NCBI RefSeq assembly: GCF_002742335.1
Contig: NZ_MDGR01000007.1
Span: 1,802,501 to 1,866,500 of the forward strand
Source of the DNA: Reichenbachiella sp. 5M10
Lineage (GTDB): Bacteria; Bacteroidota; Bacteroidia; Cytophagales; Cyclobacteriaceae
DNA length: 64,000 nucleotides
Direction: 5' to 3'
The notes under the pieces are model-generated. The model had not been told where the DNA came from. It worked only from the letters and a program-made list of their open reading frames with translations, and did no database searches. Position numbers and translations under genes: made by a program. Every line of letters starts with the position of its first letter. Position 1 is the first letter of the stretch. Positions 48,902 to 57,503 of the stretch are shown one piece after another.

Positions 48902-49579
48902 ATGACTCAATATAAGCTCCGTCTCCGTGACTTACCCATCGACGAATTGCTTGAACTCGTAAGCGATGAAATACCTCATTGTCACTATGACTACCAGAAG
49001 CACCATATCCTACTGTATGACGAGAATCGCGAACAGATTGGTATACTCAGACTACCGCTGCATCTGATGATAGATGAGTCGCTCATCCTCCTTGAGGATC
49101 ATGCTCATGCACTCTACTTGAGTATAGAATCAGGGAGTGCGGCACTATGCATCGTACAGGGGGAGCACATCGTGTACCATACGACATTTTCTGCTTACAT
49201 GACCCGCAAAAAACAGGGCTTTAGTCAAATCAAATACCTCAATAAAAAGGGGAAGTCACGAGCAGGCTCTCGGGTTCGTTTGGCGTCCACTATAGACTTC
49301 TTCGAGAGCATCAATGAGTCACTTACTGATCTGCTAGAGATCTATGAGATTGATCGCATCGCCTTGGATTGTACCACGACGCTCATTCCATACCTCTACC
49401 AGTCTAAGGTTCCTTGCCCTTTTGCTAAGAAAGATCCCCGTCTCTACAAGATTCCCCTGCATATCTCTCAATCCAACTATACTCATCTAGAAGGAGCCAT
49501 TCGTCAGCTCAAGGACCCTGTACTGTTGTATGAAGAAAACCAAGCACATTGGGCCGAACTACTACTCGGTAGTTCGTGA
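48902..49579 (+). CDS. Vms1/ANKZF1-like release factor (VLRF1 family)
   Basis: A 225-residue protein that I assign to the VLRF1 class of eRF1-like release factors, which cleave peptidyl-tRNA on stalled ribosomes. The catalytic loop is recognisable: RKKQGFSQIKYLNKKGK (compare RKKQGGSQ of Vms1) with the catalytic Gln, followed by the invariant SRAGSRVRLA (SAGSxxR in the family). The segments before and after (LYLSIESGSAALCIVQGEHI, IALDCTTTLIPYLYQ) fit the core sheet of the fold. It begins 17 bases after selO and is probably cotranscribed. Its role in ribosome rescue is inferred from the family; the protein lacks the zinc-finger and ankyrin parts of the yeast and human proteins. Confidence 0.7.
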   Translation: MTQYKLRLRDLPIDELLELVSDEIPHCHYDYQKHHILLYDENREQIGILRLPLHLMIDESLILLEDHAHALYLSIESGSAALCIVQGEHIVYHTTFSAYMTRKKQGFSQIKYLNKKGKSRAGSRVRLASTIDFFESINESLTDLLEIYEIDRIALDCTTTLIPYLYQSKVPCPFAKKDPRLYKIPLHISQSNYTHLEGAIRQLKDPVLLYEENQAHWAELLLGSS

Positions 49580-49682
49580 GTGGCCACAGCAGCAGTCAAA
49601 AAATTGAGATTCAACCCTAACCGACATGCTTGTCAGCTCTGCGAATTGCACTACTTTTGGGGAAAACTACAACGAATAAAGC

Positions 49683-50213
49683 ATGGATATAGCAGCAATG
49701 GTGAATGAGCTTTCGGGGGATCTGGGAGACAAGGCGTATGAAGTTTCGGATGCCTTGGCAAGAATCGGCTCAGAAGAGGTCTTACAAGCTATGCTCACAC
49801 TACTCCAACACCCTCATGCCGAATCCCGCTACATGGCTGCTCGTACCTTGGGACTGATGAAAGACAACGCCGCAGGTCTCGAGCCTCTCTTGGATGCTAT
49901 CAAAGACAAACAAAACGAAGGGCAAGTAGGGGAATTGCTGTCGGTTCTCGAGGGCTTTGATGTGAGCGGGGTATATGTGGAGTTGTTTAAACTCTACCTC
50001 TTTGGTAATTTCAAAGTGTCGATGATTGCCAAGGACCTACTGGATCACAAGGATTTTGACATCACCCCGCGTGTGCTCAAAAAAGCTACCAAACATTGGA
50101 ATCACTATTCCAACAATGTCAAACAGGATGATTTATTCGTCCTCAAAAAAGCAGAAGTGGATGAGATATTCGAAGATCTCACGGCCTTCCTGGATGATCA
50201 GATGCCCTTGTAA
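49683..50213 (+). CDS. HEAT-repeat protein
   Basis: A 176-residue helical protein. The first half has HEAT-like helical pairs (VSDALARIGSEEVLQAMLTL, then SRYMAARTLGLMKDNA), which form a solenoid for protein binding. The second half is a charged helix-rich segment ending FLDDQMPL. No enzymatic motif. It follows the release-factor gene after 103 bases, in the same direction, and is convergent with the ABC-F gene. A binding partner of the neighbours is possible but not shown. The gap before it has a GTG open frame of 42 codons that I did not accept. Confidence 0.65.
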   Translation: MDIAAMVNELSGDLGDKAYEVSDALARIGSEEVLQAMLTLLQHPHAESRYMAARTLGLMKDNAAGLEPLLDAIKDKQNEGQVGELLSVLEGFDVSGVYVELFKLYLFGNFKVSMIAKDLLDHKDFDITPRVLKKATKHWNHYSNNVKQDDLFVLKKAEVDEIFEDLTAFLDDQMPL

Positions 50214-50311
50214 AATGTGCGTTTGCACTGGCAAAGCTCTACCATGTCTCGAATGCTTCCTCTTAGGTCTGTAATTTGGAAGTGTACTACCGTACGTACA
50301 GTCTGGAGAAG

Positions 50312-51952
50312 CTATTTGCTAGTGCGTTCGATCTCACGGAGATTCTCCATTTTCTTGTTGCGCAAAAAGCCGTTGATGTCCTCGAAGTGTTCCTTGACAC
50401 GCTGGTTGCCAAACTCAAACACTTTGCTGGCTAGACCATCGAGAAAATCTCGGTCGTGAGACACGAGAATGATAGTTCCTTCGAAAGCCTTGAGGGCATC
50501 CTTGAGGATGTCCTTGGTTTTGATGTCAAGATGGTTGGTAGGCTCATCCAAGATCAGTAAGTTGACCGGTTGCAAGAGCAGCTTGATCATCGCCAAGCGT
50601 GTGCGCTCTCCGCCAGAGAGGACTTTGACCTTCTTGTCGATTGCCTCTCCACTGAACATGAATGCTCCGAGGAGATCTTTCACCTTCGTGCGGATGTCTC
50701 CCTTGGCGATCTCATCGATGGTTTCAAATACCGACAAGTTCTCATCCAGCAGAGCTGCTTGGTTTTGGGCAAAGTACCCTACCATGCTGTTGTGCCCGAG
50801 CTGCATTTCTCCTTCGTGCTCGATCTCACCCATGATAGCTTTGATGAGGGTTGATTTACCTTGACCATTTTTGCCGACAAAGGCAACTTTCTCTCCACGA
50901 GCGATTGTCAAAGATACGTCTTTGAAAACCGTGTGCTCTCCATAACTTTTGCTCAGGCCGTCCACGATTACGGGGTAGTTGCCGGAGCGCGGAGCAGGAG
51001 GGAATTTCAGGTTGAGCGCAGAGGTATCTACTTCGTCGACTTCTACAATCTCCATTTTCTCTAGCATTTTGACTCGAGACTGGACAGAGAGTGTCTTGGA
51101 GTAGGTCCCTTTGAAACGATCGATAAACTGCTGGATGTCCGCGATTTGTTTGGCTTGATCGTCAAACTGCTTTTGCTGCTGCTCGCGGCGCTCTTTGCGC
51201 AGCTCCAGGTAGTGTGTGTAGTTGGTTTTGTAGTCGTAGATTCGTCCACCGGTCAGTTCGATGGTGCGGTTGGTTAAGTTGTCGACGAAGGTCTTGTCGT
51301 GACTGATGACCATGACGGCATTCGAGCCATTCTTGAGAAAGTCCTCTAGCCACTGTACTGATTCGATATCAAGATGATTGGTCGGTTCATCGAGTAGAAT
51401 CAGGTCGGGTTTCTTGAGTAAGATTTTGGCCAGTTCGATACGCATACGCCATCCACCGCTAAACTCACCGGCTGGACGTACAAAGTCTGTACGTTCAAAG
51501 CCCAATCCCAGCAAAGTCAGTTCGACTTCTGCATCGACATTGACCTCTTCCATACTGTAGTACTTCTCACTGAGTTCTGAGACTTTCTCGATGATTTTGC
51601 TATACTCATCAGACTCGTAATCCGTGCGTGTCTCGAGTTGTTGGTTGTAGCCATCCAGTTCGGCTTTCATTTGGAGTACTTCATCAAATGCCTTGGATGC
51701 TTCTTCGAATACACTACAATCGTCATTGACCAAGAGGTGTTGGGGTAGATAGGCAATGACCGCTTCTTTGGGAGCAGAGATTTTGCCGTGAGTGGGTTTG
51801 TCCTTGCCTGCGATGATCTTGAGTAGCGTGGATTTGCCTGCTCCATTTTTGCCCATGAGGGCGATGCGATCTTCAGGGTTGATGTTGAAATTGATGTTGT
51901 TGAATAAGGTAGTGCCGCTAAACTCGACTCCCACTGCGTCTACTGAAATCAT
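50312..51952 (-). CDS. ABC-F family ATPase (translation factor)
   Basis: A 546-residue soluble twin-ATPase protein. Both halves have intact motifs: Walker A GKNGAGKST (first) and GKNGQGKST (second), signatures FSGGW and LSGGE, Walker [13 protein letters not shown] and [12 protein letters not shown], and a charged P-site tRNA interaction linker (ELRKERREQQQKQFDDQAKQ) between them. ABC-F proteins bind the ribosomal E site and relieve stalls or make ribosomes resistant to antibiotics. Its overall sequence resembles the YheS/YdiF branch and it differs from the YbiT-type protein at 14 kb, which has lost a P-loop. It is convergent with the release-factor operon; the 3' ends lie about 98 bases apart. 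Confidence 0.93.
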   Translation of the reverse strand: MISVDAVGVEFSGTTLFNNINFNINPEDRIALMGKNGAGKSTLLKIIAGKDKPTHGKISAPKEAVIAYLPQHLLVNDDCSVFEEASKAFDEVLQMKAELDGYNQQLETRTDYESDEYSKIIEKVSELSEKYYSMEEVNVDAEVELTLLGLGFERTDFVRPAGEFSGGWRMRIELAKILLKKPDLILLDEPTNHLDIESVQWLEDFLKNGSNAVMVISHDKTFVDNLTNRTIELTGGRIYDYKTNYTHYLELRKERREQQQKQFDDQAKQIADIQQFIDRFKGTYSKTLSVQSRVKMLEKMEIVEVDEVDTSALNLKFPPAPRSGNYPVIVDGLSKSYGEHTVFKDVSLTIARGEKVAFVGKNGQGKSTLIKAIMGEIEHEGEMQLGHNSMVGYFAQNQAALLDENLSVFETIDEIAKGDIRTKVKDLLGAFMFSGEAIDKKVKVLSGGERTRLAMIKLLLQPVNLLILDEPTNHLDIKTKDILKDALKAFEGTIILVSHDRDFLDGLASKVFEFGNQRVKEHFEDINGFLRNKKMENLREIERTSK

Positions 51953-52476
51953 AAGTCTCTGATTAAGTCGCGAAGTTAGGGATTAGTCTATTCAAAACTA
52001 AACTGCTGCAGAGTGAAAGTGTCATAGTTTTCGTGATTCGTAGAGGAGCAATCCGAGCCCTTGCCACATATGAACCAAGAAGTGATATAGACCCTAAGCC
52101 AGGGACGGTCTAACCTAAGAGTGATCCAAGTAGAAGGTCCATCAAACCTCAAATAGACTGTTCCACGACGAGAGTATGGTTTACGCAACAAATTATAAAA
52201 ATCACTAAATCAACAAGTTATACACCTACTTAAAGTATAACTTTAAGTAGGTGTATTGCAGAGTATATAGTCAAAATCTATCAGGGAAAACTGGAAGTAA
52301 GGCCGTCGATATGCGAGTAGGGTGGGCCCCTTTCGTGGCTGTTGGGTTCGTGATCAGGTTGTTTTGTGTACCCACTCGTGTGTAAAATCAGGATTGTACA
52401 CAAATGCTGCCCCGTGCTTCTGTGACCTTTTGCAAGCTATGTATACCTTGCGACTACAATCAACAAACGTTTTCTT
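51953..52476. other. Intergenic region between divergent genes
   Basis: About 520 bases between the ABC-F start and the kinase gene, holding only a 67-codon minus-strand frame without gene-like features and the palindrome at 52220. No gene is supported. Confidence 0.5.
52220..52256. repeat. 17-bp palindrome with 3-base loop (copy 2)
   Basis: ATACACCTACTTAAAGT pairs perfectly with ACTTTAAGTAGGTGTAT around a 3-base loop. The arms share CACCTA...TAGGTGTAT with the element at 9830. No T tail follows on either strand. Confidence 0.65.
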
Positions 52477-53460
52477 TTGACGACTGCAGAACTACACCGC
52501 CGCATCTTAGAGGCTACTGATCACCGTGCCCACATCCTTCGAACAGTACCTATTCAGACACTATGGAGTGGGTATGGGGAGATCTTTCGTTGCGAACTGA
52601 CAGGAGGGAAGTCTGTCGTGGTGAAGCATATCCAACTACCCGATGAGAGCCATCACCCTCGCGGGTGGGACACCCTCATCGGACACCAGCGCAAACTCAA
52701 ATCCTATCAGGTCGAGATGAACTGGTACCAAGGATTGGCGCGGCTAACTGACGAATACAGTCGCGTCCCACAGTGGATCGATGGCTGGCAAGGAGAGAGG
52801 GAGATGCTCTTGATTTTAGAAGATCTCAATGCATCGGGCTACCCCAGTCGCCCAACCGATTTGACGCAAGATCAAATCAAATCCTGTTTGTCATGGCTTG
52901 CGCATTTTCATGCTCGATACTTGCAGTCTGATCCTGCAGGGCTCTGGGAAATTGGCAGCTACTGGCATCTCGATACGCGACCCGATGAGTGGCAAGCCAT
53001 GACAAACCAAGCGCTTCAATCCGCTGCGAAAGACATCGATACCCGACTCAATCAAGCCCAGTACCAAACACTCGTGCATGGTGATGCCAAGCTTGCCAAT
53101 TTTTGTTTCTCCGAAAATGGGCCAGAAGTAGCGGCCGTAGATTTTCAATACATCGGTAGGGGCTGTGGCATGAAAGACGTGGCATACTTCCTGAGTAGTT
53201 GCCTGAGTGAGCAGGCGTGTGCTTCTCACGAAACCGAACTTCTGAACCATTATTTTGACACCTTGACATCCGCTTGCCGACGGTATGACGTGAGGATCAA
53301 TATCCCGTCACTCGTAGGAGAGTGGAGGGTACTGTACAAGTACGCTTGGGCAGATTTCTATCGGTTTCTGGATGGGTGGAGTCCCGGCCACTACAAGATG
53401 AATAGCTACAGTCAGCGCCTCACAAACGAGGTCTTGGACGAGCTAAAGCATGAAGTGTAA
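52477..53460 (+). CDS. Aminoglycoside/choline-type (CHK) small-molecule kinase
   Basis: A 327-residue kinase of the choline/aminoglycoside (APH) fold. The ATP lysine lies in SVVVKHIQLPD, the catalytic loop is HGDAKLANFCF (HGDxxxxN) near residue 197, and the metal-binding aspartate is in AAVDFQYIGRGCGMKD. It resembles the CHK/ecdysteroid-kinase-like group found in bacteria, whose substrates are mostly unknown. The start is TTG; no ATG is near. It precedes the inositol-monophosphatase-family gene by 34 bases. Together they suggest phosphorylation and dephosphorylation of a small metabolite, but nothing in the sequence names it. Confidence 0.75.
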   Translation: MTTAELHRRILEATDHRAHILRTVPIQTLWSGYGEIFRCELTGGKSVVVKHIQLPDESHHPRGWDTLIGHQRKLKSYQVEMNWYQGLARLTDEYSRVPQWIDGWQGEREMLLILEDLNASGYPSRPTDLTQDQIKSCLSWLAHFHARYLQSDPAGLWEIGSYWHLDTRPDEWQAMTNQALQSAAKDIDTRLNQAQYQTLVHGDAKLANFCFSENGPEVAAVDFQYIGRGCGMKDVAYFLSSCLSEQACASHETELLNHYFDTLTSACRRYDVRINIPSLVGEWRVLYKYAWADFYRFLDGWSPGHYKMNSYSQRLTNEVLDELKHEV

Positions 53461-53494
53461 CGATGAATAAGATGAATCCAATTTCCATAGTCCC

Positions 53495-54382
53495 ATGAGC
53501 AAACCAATGAAACCTTCGGAACTCAAGGCCTTGTCCATCATCGCGGAGCGTGCGGCAGCTGATGCTGCGGCGTTCATTCGCCAACACAATGAGGGAGATA
53601 TCGTCGTGGACCGAAAAAAAGGGATGTCCAGTGAAGCTTCGTCGGTCGTCACATGGGTAGACTTGCAGTGCCAAGCCCTGATCCTAGAGCGATTGCAGGA
53701 GAGCAGGGAGAGGTACGATATTGGTCTGCTCACAGAGGAACTGCCAGACGATGGTTCACGCTTGACGAGGGAGTATTTCTGGTGTGTGGATCCCTTGGAT
53801 GGGACCTTGGCATTCACAGCACGTAAGCCTGGCTATGCGGTGAGTATTGCACTCATTGATCGAGCAGGTGTGCCCGTCATCGGCGTGGTACACGAGCCGA
53901 TCACCCGACAGTACATGGTGGCTGTACAGGGACAGGGTGTCCGTTCGACGCTGCAAGCACCTACAGAAATGAGCGACACCTCAGACCAATTGGTTTGCTT
54001 TTTGGATCAGCAGATGGCCGTGCATCCACGATACGAAGCGCTGCGTACCATGCTCGATACGGTGGCGCAAGAAATGCACTTGTCAGGAGTCGTCTATGTG
54101 TCTGGGTCGGGCGCGGTACTCCAAGCGTGTCATGTGGCGCTGCATGAGCATGCGGTGTTTTTCAAAATTCCTAAAACCCAATTGGGTGGAGGCTGTATCT
54201 GGGACTATGCTGCCACGGCCTGTTTCTTTGGTGAACTGGCTCGCCCAGTCAGCGATCTATCAGGAGCTCCCTTGCATCTCAACAATCCAGACACACCCTT
54301 CATGAATCACTGTGGCGTGCTGTATAGCAGTGAACAGCAGATCACGGATCATTTGATTGCTTTCTTCGAATCAATCCATTGA
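53495..54382 (+). CDS. Inositol-monophosphatase-family phosphatase
   Basis: A 295-residue Mg-dependent phosphatase of the IMPase/CysQ/FBPase fold. The metal-binding residues are in LLTEELPDDG, CVDPLDGTLAFTARKPG, and the C-terminal GGGCIWDYAAT. The FTARKPGYAVSIALI stretch is closer to CysQ-like 3'(2'),5'-bisphosphate nucleotidases than to plain inositol phosphatases, but the substrate cannot be decided. It is the second gene after the CHK-type kinase and its stop lies just before the AT-rich repeat region. Confidence 0.8.
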   Translation: MSKPMKPSELKALSIIAERAAADAAAFIRQHNEGDIVVDRKKGMSSEASSVVTWVDLQCQALILERLQESRERYDIGLLTEELPDDGSRLTREYFWCVDPLDGTLAFTARKPGYAVSIALIDRAGVPVIGVVHEPITRQYMVAVQGQGVRSTLQAPTEMSDTSDQLVCFLDQQMAVHPRYEALRTMLDTVAQEMHLSGVVYVSGSGAVLQACHVALHEHAVFFKIPKTQLGGGCIWDYAATACFFGELARPVSDLSGAPLHLNNPDTPFMNHCGVLYSSEQQITDHLIAFFESIH

Positions 54383-54400
54383 GGGGTGATGTTTTAAATA

Positions 54401-54430
54401 AACTATTTAACATAATATAAATTATATAAC
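54401..54430. repeat. AT-rich repeat, copy 1 (variant)
   Basis: AACTATTTAACATAATA at the left and ATTATATAAC at the right resemble the repeats at 56131 and 63951, which read CTATATTAACATAAC and end in ATATAA, but with a different, shorter middle. It marks the left end of the AT-rich accessory block. Downstream, at 54469-54489, TATAAGATC then TTATCGC also recur near copy 2. Confidence 0.55.
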
Positions 54431-54534
54431 ACTTGTGGTATTTTACGCCCAGGCCGCCAGGCATGGTTAATATAAGATCAGTTATCGCAACACATGCCTA
54501 CCAACGCCCAGTATTTTGGCTGGCCAACCCTTTA

Positions 54535-55233
54535 TTAAAAATCACTTTTTGATTTTCTTTGTTCCTTCCTGATTAACATTATTTCCTTTTCTATACTTAG
54601 ATCATTATAAATAACCAAAGTTCCTTTATGACCACCGTTGTAGTTATCATATTCCGTGGATTTCACTTGGTATAATCCCACATTCCATATTGTTGATGCT
54701 GAATTAGGTTTTGAAACATTGACTTCCCCATATCTTTCGAATAATTGGTCTGTTACTTGATCGGAAAAAAGAAAAACTGAAATCCCATAAATTTTGCCAT
54801 TAAAAACTCTGAAATCAATAAAAAGCCAGTCATGGCCACCAATTTGATCTAAATCGGATTTCTTAATTATTTGAGTTGTTTTGTCAACATTATTCAACGG
54901 ACAGCATTTATTCTGAATCTCTAAAGAAATACTTCCTTCATCTCCATCCACTGCCTTTTTAAAGCAATAATCATATACATCTGTGTCTTCATTTCTCTTA
55001 AAGTAACATGCTGATTCAAATATTTTGGTAGATGTTTGATTAACTGTATAGTTGTATTTCAATGAGTCAAAAACATCAAATATTTCGAAATCGCTGACGT
55101 TGCAACCAAGTTTAAAATTTTTGATTCCAACCGATTCACCAGATGTTTGTTGAGAACATTGAGAAAAACAAGTAGTGTGAAAAACCACACCTAAAATAAA
55201 TAATGCTTTTCTGATGTTAGTTGCTATTGTCAT
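54535..55233 (-). CDS. Exported hypothetical protein, AT-rich
   Basis: A 232-residue protein with a signal peptide (KALFILGVVFHTTCFSQ); a cysteine at the cleavage region leaves a lipoprotein possible. The mature part has six or so cysteines (CYFKRN, YDYCFKK, NKCCPLN), suggesting disulfides, and strand-rich segments such as HDWLFIDFRVFNGKIYGISV. I do not recognise a family. Base composition and codon use are far more AT-rich than in the block to the left. Its start overlaps the end of the nucleotidyltransferase-like gene by 17 bases, so the two form one translationally coupled unit. Confidence 0.6.
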   Translation of the reverse strand: MTIATNIRKALFILGVVFHTTCFSQCSQQTSGESVGIKNFKLGCNVSDFEIFDVFDSLKYNYTVNQTSTKIFESACYFKRNEDTDVYDYCFKKAVDGDEGSISLEIQNKCCPLNNVDKTTQIIKKSDLDQIGGHDWLFIDFRVFNGKIYGISVFLFSDQVTDQLFERYGEVNVSKPNSASTIWNVGLYQVKSTEYDNYNGGHKGTLVIYNDLSIEKEIMLIRKEQRKSKSDF

Positions 55234-56032
55234 TTGCCTTGATTGTTAATTGAACAAGATTTCTTTTCTTAAAAGATAAAGAATCAATTCCATCCTGCTT
55301 CCTGTCATCTGGGATATTACCTAGTAAGGTAAATAATTTATAAACCAGGTATTTGTTTTTGTCATATTGAATAGGTAACACTTCTCCATCAAGATAACTT
55401 TTATCTGATTGTGATGAACCCTTTGGATATTGATCCAACAATTTTTGCATTATGCTGATGACTGGAAAATGCTCGAAGCAAGAAGATGGTATTAATAGAA
55501 TAAAATCTATATCGTTAGGAGCATCTACACCCTTATTCAGAAAACTACCACCGATCACAATTTCTAACTGATTCGATTTAATCTGCTCAACAAAACTCAG
55601 AGCGGCTTGTATGACCATGGAATAGATTTTTTTTCTTTCGTTGGTATTTACAAATTCCTGTTCGAAGGAATTTTGAGTGACTCTTTTGATATCAGGGAAC
55701 TCAGGATATGCAATGGGACTATTAATTGAGTACTTCCAGTAAACAAAGCATAAATAGTTATATTCATGCCTATTAAGTTTTTCTGGACTATTCCGTCTTT
55801 TCTCTAAAATATCACGAATAGTTAGTCTCTCACTCCTTGTCAAAACATCAAAAAAGTAGTTTTCACTTTTTTCAATTCTTATCCACTTAATGATTTCAAA
55901 AAGTGAATCCTCGTCTGGTCTTTCAACAGTATTATGCAAAGTCAACAGACTGTACCTTTCACTTTCAGTAAGGTTTTGATGTTCGGCAAAGCTTATTATT
56001 AACGAATCGTATTTCAATTGTTCATCAATCAT
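55217..56032 (-). CDS. Nucleotidyltransferase-fold protein (DUF6932-like)
   Basis: A 271-residue protein. The middle has the nucleotidyltransferase core motif GGS followed by a DxD pair (EIVIGGSFLNKGVDAPNDIDF), a pattern typical of DUF6932-like proteins and of the toxin-side MNT/AbiEii-like enzymes. The N-terminal half is helical and charged (EHQNLTESERYSLL). The ATG at 56032 is used; a TTG six codons upstream gives a longer frame. It is AT-rich and overlaps the exported-protein gene by 17 bases. Metal-binding third aspartate and activity were not verified. It may be a defence or stress enzyme; no antitoxin-like partner is visible. Confidence 0.6.
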   Translation of the reverse strand: MIDEQLKYDSLIISFAEHQNLTESERYSLLTLHNTVERPDEDSLFEIIKWIRIEKSENYFFDVLTRSERLTIRDILEKRRNSPEKLNRHEYNYLCFVYWKYSINSPIAYPEFPDIKRVTQNSFEQEFVNTNERKKIYSMVIQAALSFVEQIKSNQLEIVIGGSFLNKGVDAPNDIDFILLIPSSCFEHFPVISIMQKLLDQYPKGSSQSDKSYLDGEVLPIQYDKNKYLVYKLFTLLGNIPDDRKQDGIDSLSFKKRNLVQLTIKANDNSN

Positions 56033-56130
56033 GGAGTTAAAGTTAGCCAATGAAAATTGAGCAAGTTGATTATATATGGCCTAACCCTCCCCAAAAAAGA
56101 AAAATGATTAGTCTCTCCCCTGCCCCAAAA

Positions 56131-56164
56131 CTATATTAACATAACGCAGGACATCATATAAGAT
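56131..56164. repeat. AT-rich repeat, copy 2
   Basis: CTATATTAACATAAC followed by CGCAGGACATC-like bases and ATATAAGAT. Of 31 aligned bases about 28 match copy 3 at 63951. It lies in the 199-base gap between the nucleotidyltransferase gene start and the T9SS cargo gene end. Confidence 0.8.
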
Positions 56165-56231
56165 ATCTATGGTTTATTGCTGTGCGGCTGTATGACGATT
56201 ATCGCCAGTTTGACAATTGTAGTAAATCCGA

Positions 56232-57464
56232 TTATTGGTGCTTAACCAATATTTTCTTGATCGACTTTTGAGAGGATGTAGTGCATTCCAAGAAATACAA
56301 ACCATTAGGTAATTGAGAAACGTCAATTCTGCCTGTCATGCTGTTCACGCTATACGTAGCGGCGACTTGTTGTCCATAATTATTGAATAATTTCAGTTCG
56401 GCATGCTCTAAATTTGACATTTCAATACTAAGCATCCCTCCAACTGGATTGGGGTAAATTGCAAGGATTTGATCACTTAGGCCTTGATTAATTGTAATCA
56501 TTTCAGAATACTCAAAAGAGCCATCATAGTCCGTTTGTTTCAGTCGGTAGTACAACTGCTCATTTGGGACATGATAATCTACCTCTTGGTAGTTAAGGAT
56601 AGTAGTACTCTGACCAGCTCCATCTATTTTTTTAATTTCTTTCCAGGAGAATTCAGCTGTGGCTCGCTCTATGGTGAAATAGTCGTTATCCACTTCGCTG
56701 GCAGTGGACCATTTCAATTCTACGGAATGATTGACATACCTACCTGTAAAGCTTAACAGTTCGATGGGCAACGGATTACTATATCCTACCAATGCCCATA
56801 TTCCATGAAATGCTGATCCTAAAACATCAACATTTGAGACCGAGTTTTCTGTGAAATCTACTATTCCTTCATTCCCCTCCCACTGGTCGGTCATGGTATT
56901 GAAATATTGAGCGACTAGGCTAGGTTCATCGATGGTATTTTCGATTCCCATTTCATTGTCATTATCATCATAGCCAAAGGATAGGGTCATATTGGGCTTA
57001 AAAGTATAGCTGTCCGCATTGATAACCCAAAATCGATCGATGGCATAGAGTCCACCATCCTCTCCTCCCGCAATGGAGCTATTCATGCTCGTCACGCTCG
57101 CTGGCAAAGGCGTGTTTTGATCGTCCGATGTTTCATAAGAGCTGATAAATAAAGTGCCATCCGCAGAGCCGGCTTCAGTGATCGTCACCCCCAAGGGTAT
57201 TTTTTGCATGGAATGAGTGGATAATGGTAGGCTGTAAGTGCCGGTATGGTCTCCAATTTTCCACTGTAGCCCGTCGTTTTCTGACGCGAGCAAAATATGA
57301 CCACCTGCACCAATAACTGTTATTGCATTGGCATTACCATTGTCAATGATCAACTTTACTTCGTTTTCCATGACCATGGAAATATCATCGTTCATCACCA
57401 ATCTGGCCTGGCTTACCCCTATTAATGGCAAACATACAATCAAGAAACTCACAAAGTATTTCAT
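56232..57464 (-). CDS. T9SS-sorted surface protein
   Basis: A 410-residue secreted protein with a signal peptide (FVSFLIVCLPLIGVSQ) and a C-terminal type A sorting domain (last ~75 residues: LAIYPNPVGGMLSIE, GLYFLECTTSSQKSIKKILV, with the conserved YPNPV and the Gly-Leu-Tyr strand). The sorting domain marks export through the type IX system and attachment to the outer surface. The middle is beta-rich; the part at about 240-330 resembles a Big/fibronectin-like region before the sorting domain (ELKWSTASEVDNDYFTIERA). It follows the large head-repeat protein after 39 bases, so the two are one operon, and this one may be its partner at the cell surface. Confidence 0.9.
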   Translation of the reverse strand: MKYFVSFLIVCLPLIGVSQARLVMNDDISMVMENEVKLIIDNGNANAITVIGAGGHILLASENDGLQWKIGDHTGTYSLPLSTHSMQKIPLGVTITEAGSADGTLFISSYETSDDQNTPLPASVTSMNSSIAGGEDGGLYAIDRFWVINADSYTFKPNMTLSFGYDDNDNEMGIENTIDEPSLVAQYFNTMTDQWEGNEGIVDFTENSVSNVDVLGSAFHGIWALVGYSNPLPIELLSFTGRYVNHSVELKWSTASEVDNDYFTIERATAEFSWKEIKKIDGAGQSTTILNYQEVDYHVPNEQLYYRLKQTDYDGSFEYSEMITINQGLSDQILAIYPNPVGGMLSIEMSNLEHAELKLFNNYGQQVAATYSVNSMTGRIDVSQLPNGLYFLECTTSSQKSIKKILVKHQ

Positions 57465-57503
57465 GCTATCTGTTTTAGTTTAAACTAGAAAGTGAGTTAC
57501 CCT

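Noticed and set aside
49580-49708. GTG-started 42-codon frame with CQLC between the release factor and HEAT genes
   Set aside because: No promoter or ribosome-binding sign, overlaps the HEAT gene start, and its length is within chance.
51988-52191. 67-codon minus-strand frame before the ABC-F gene
   Set aside because: Composition and lack of any motif suggest chance; not clearly coding.
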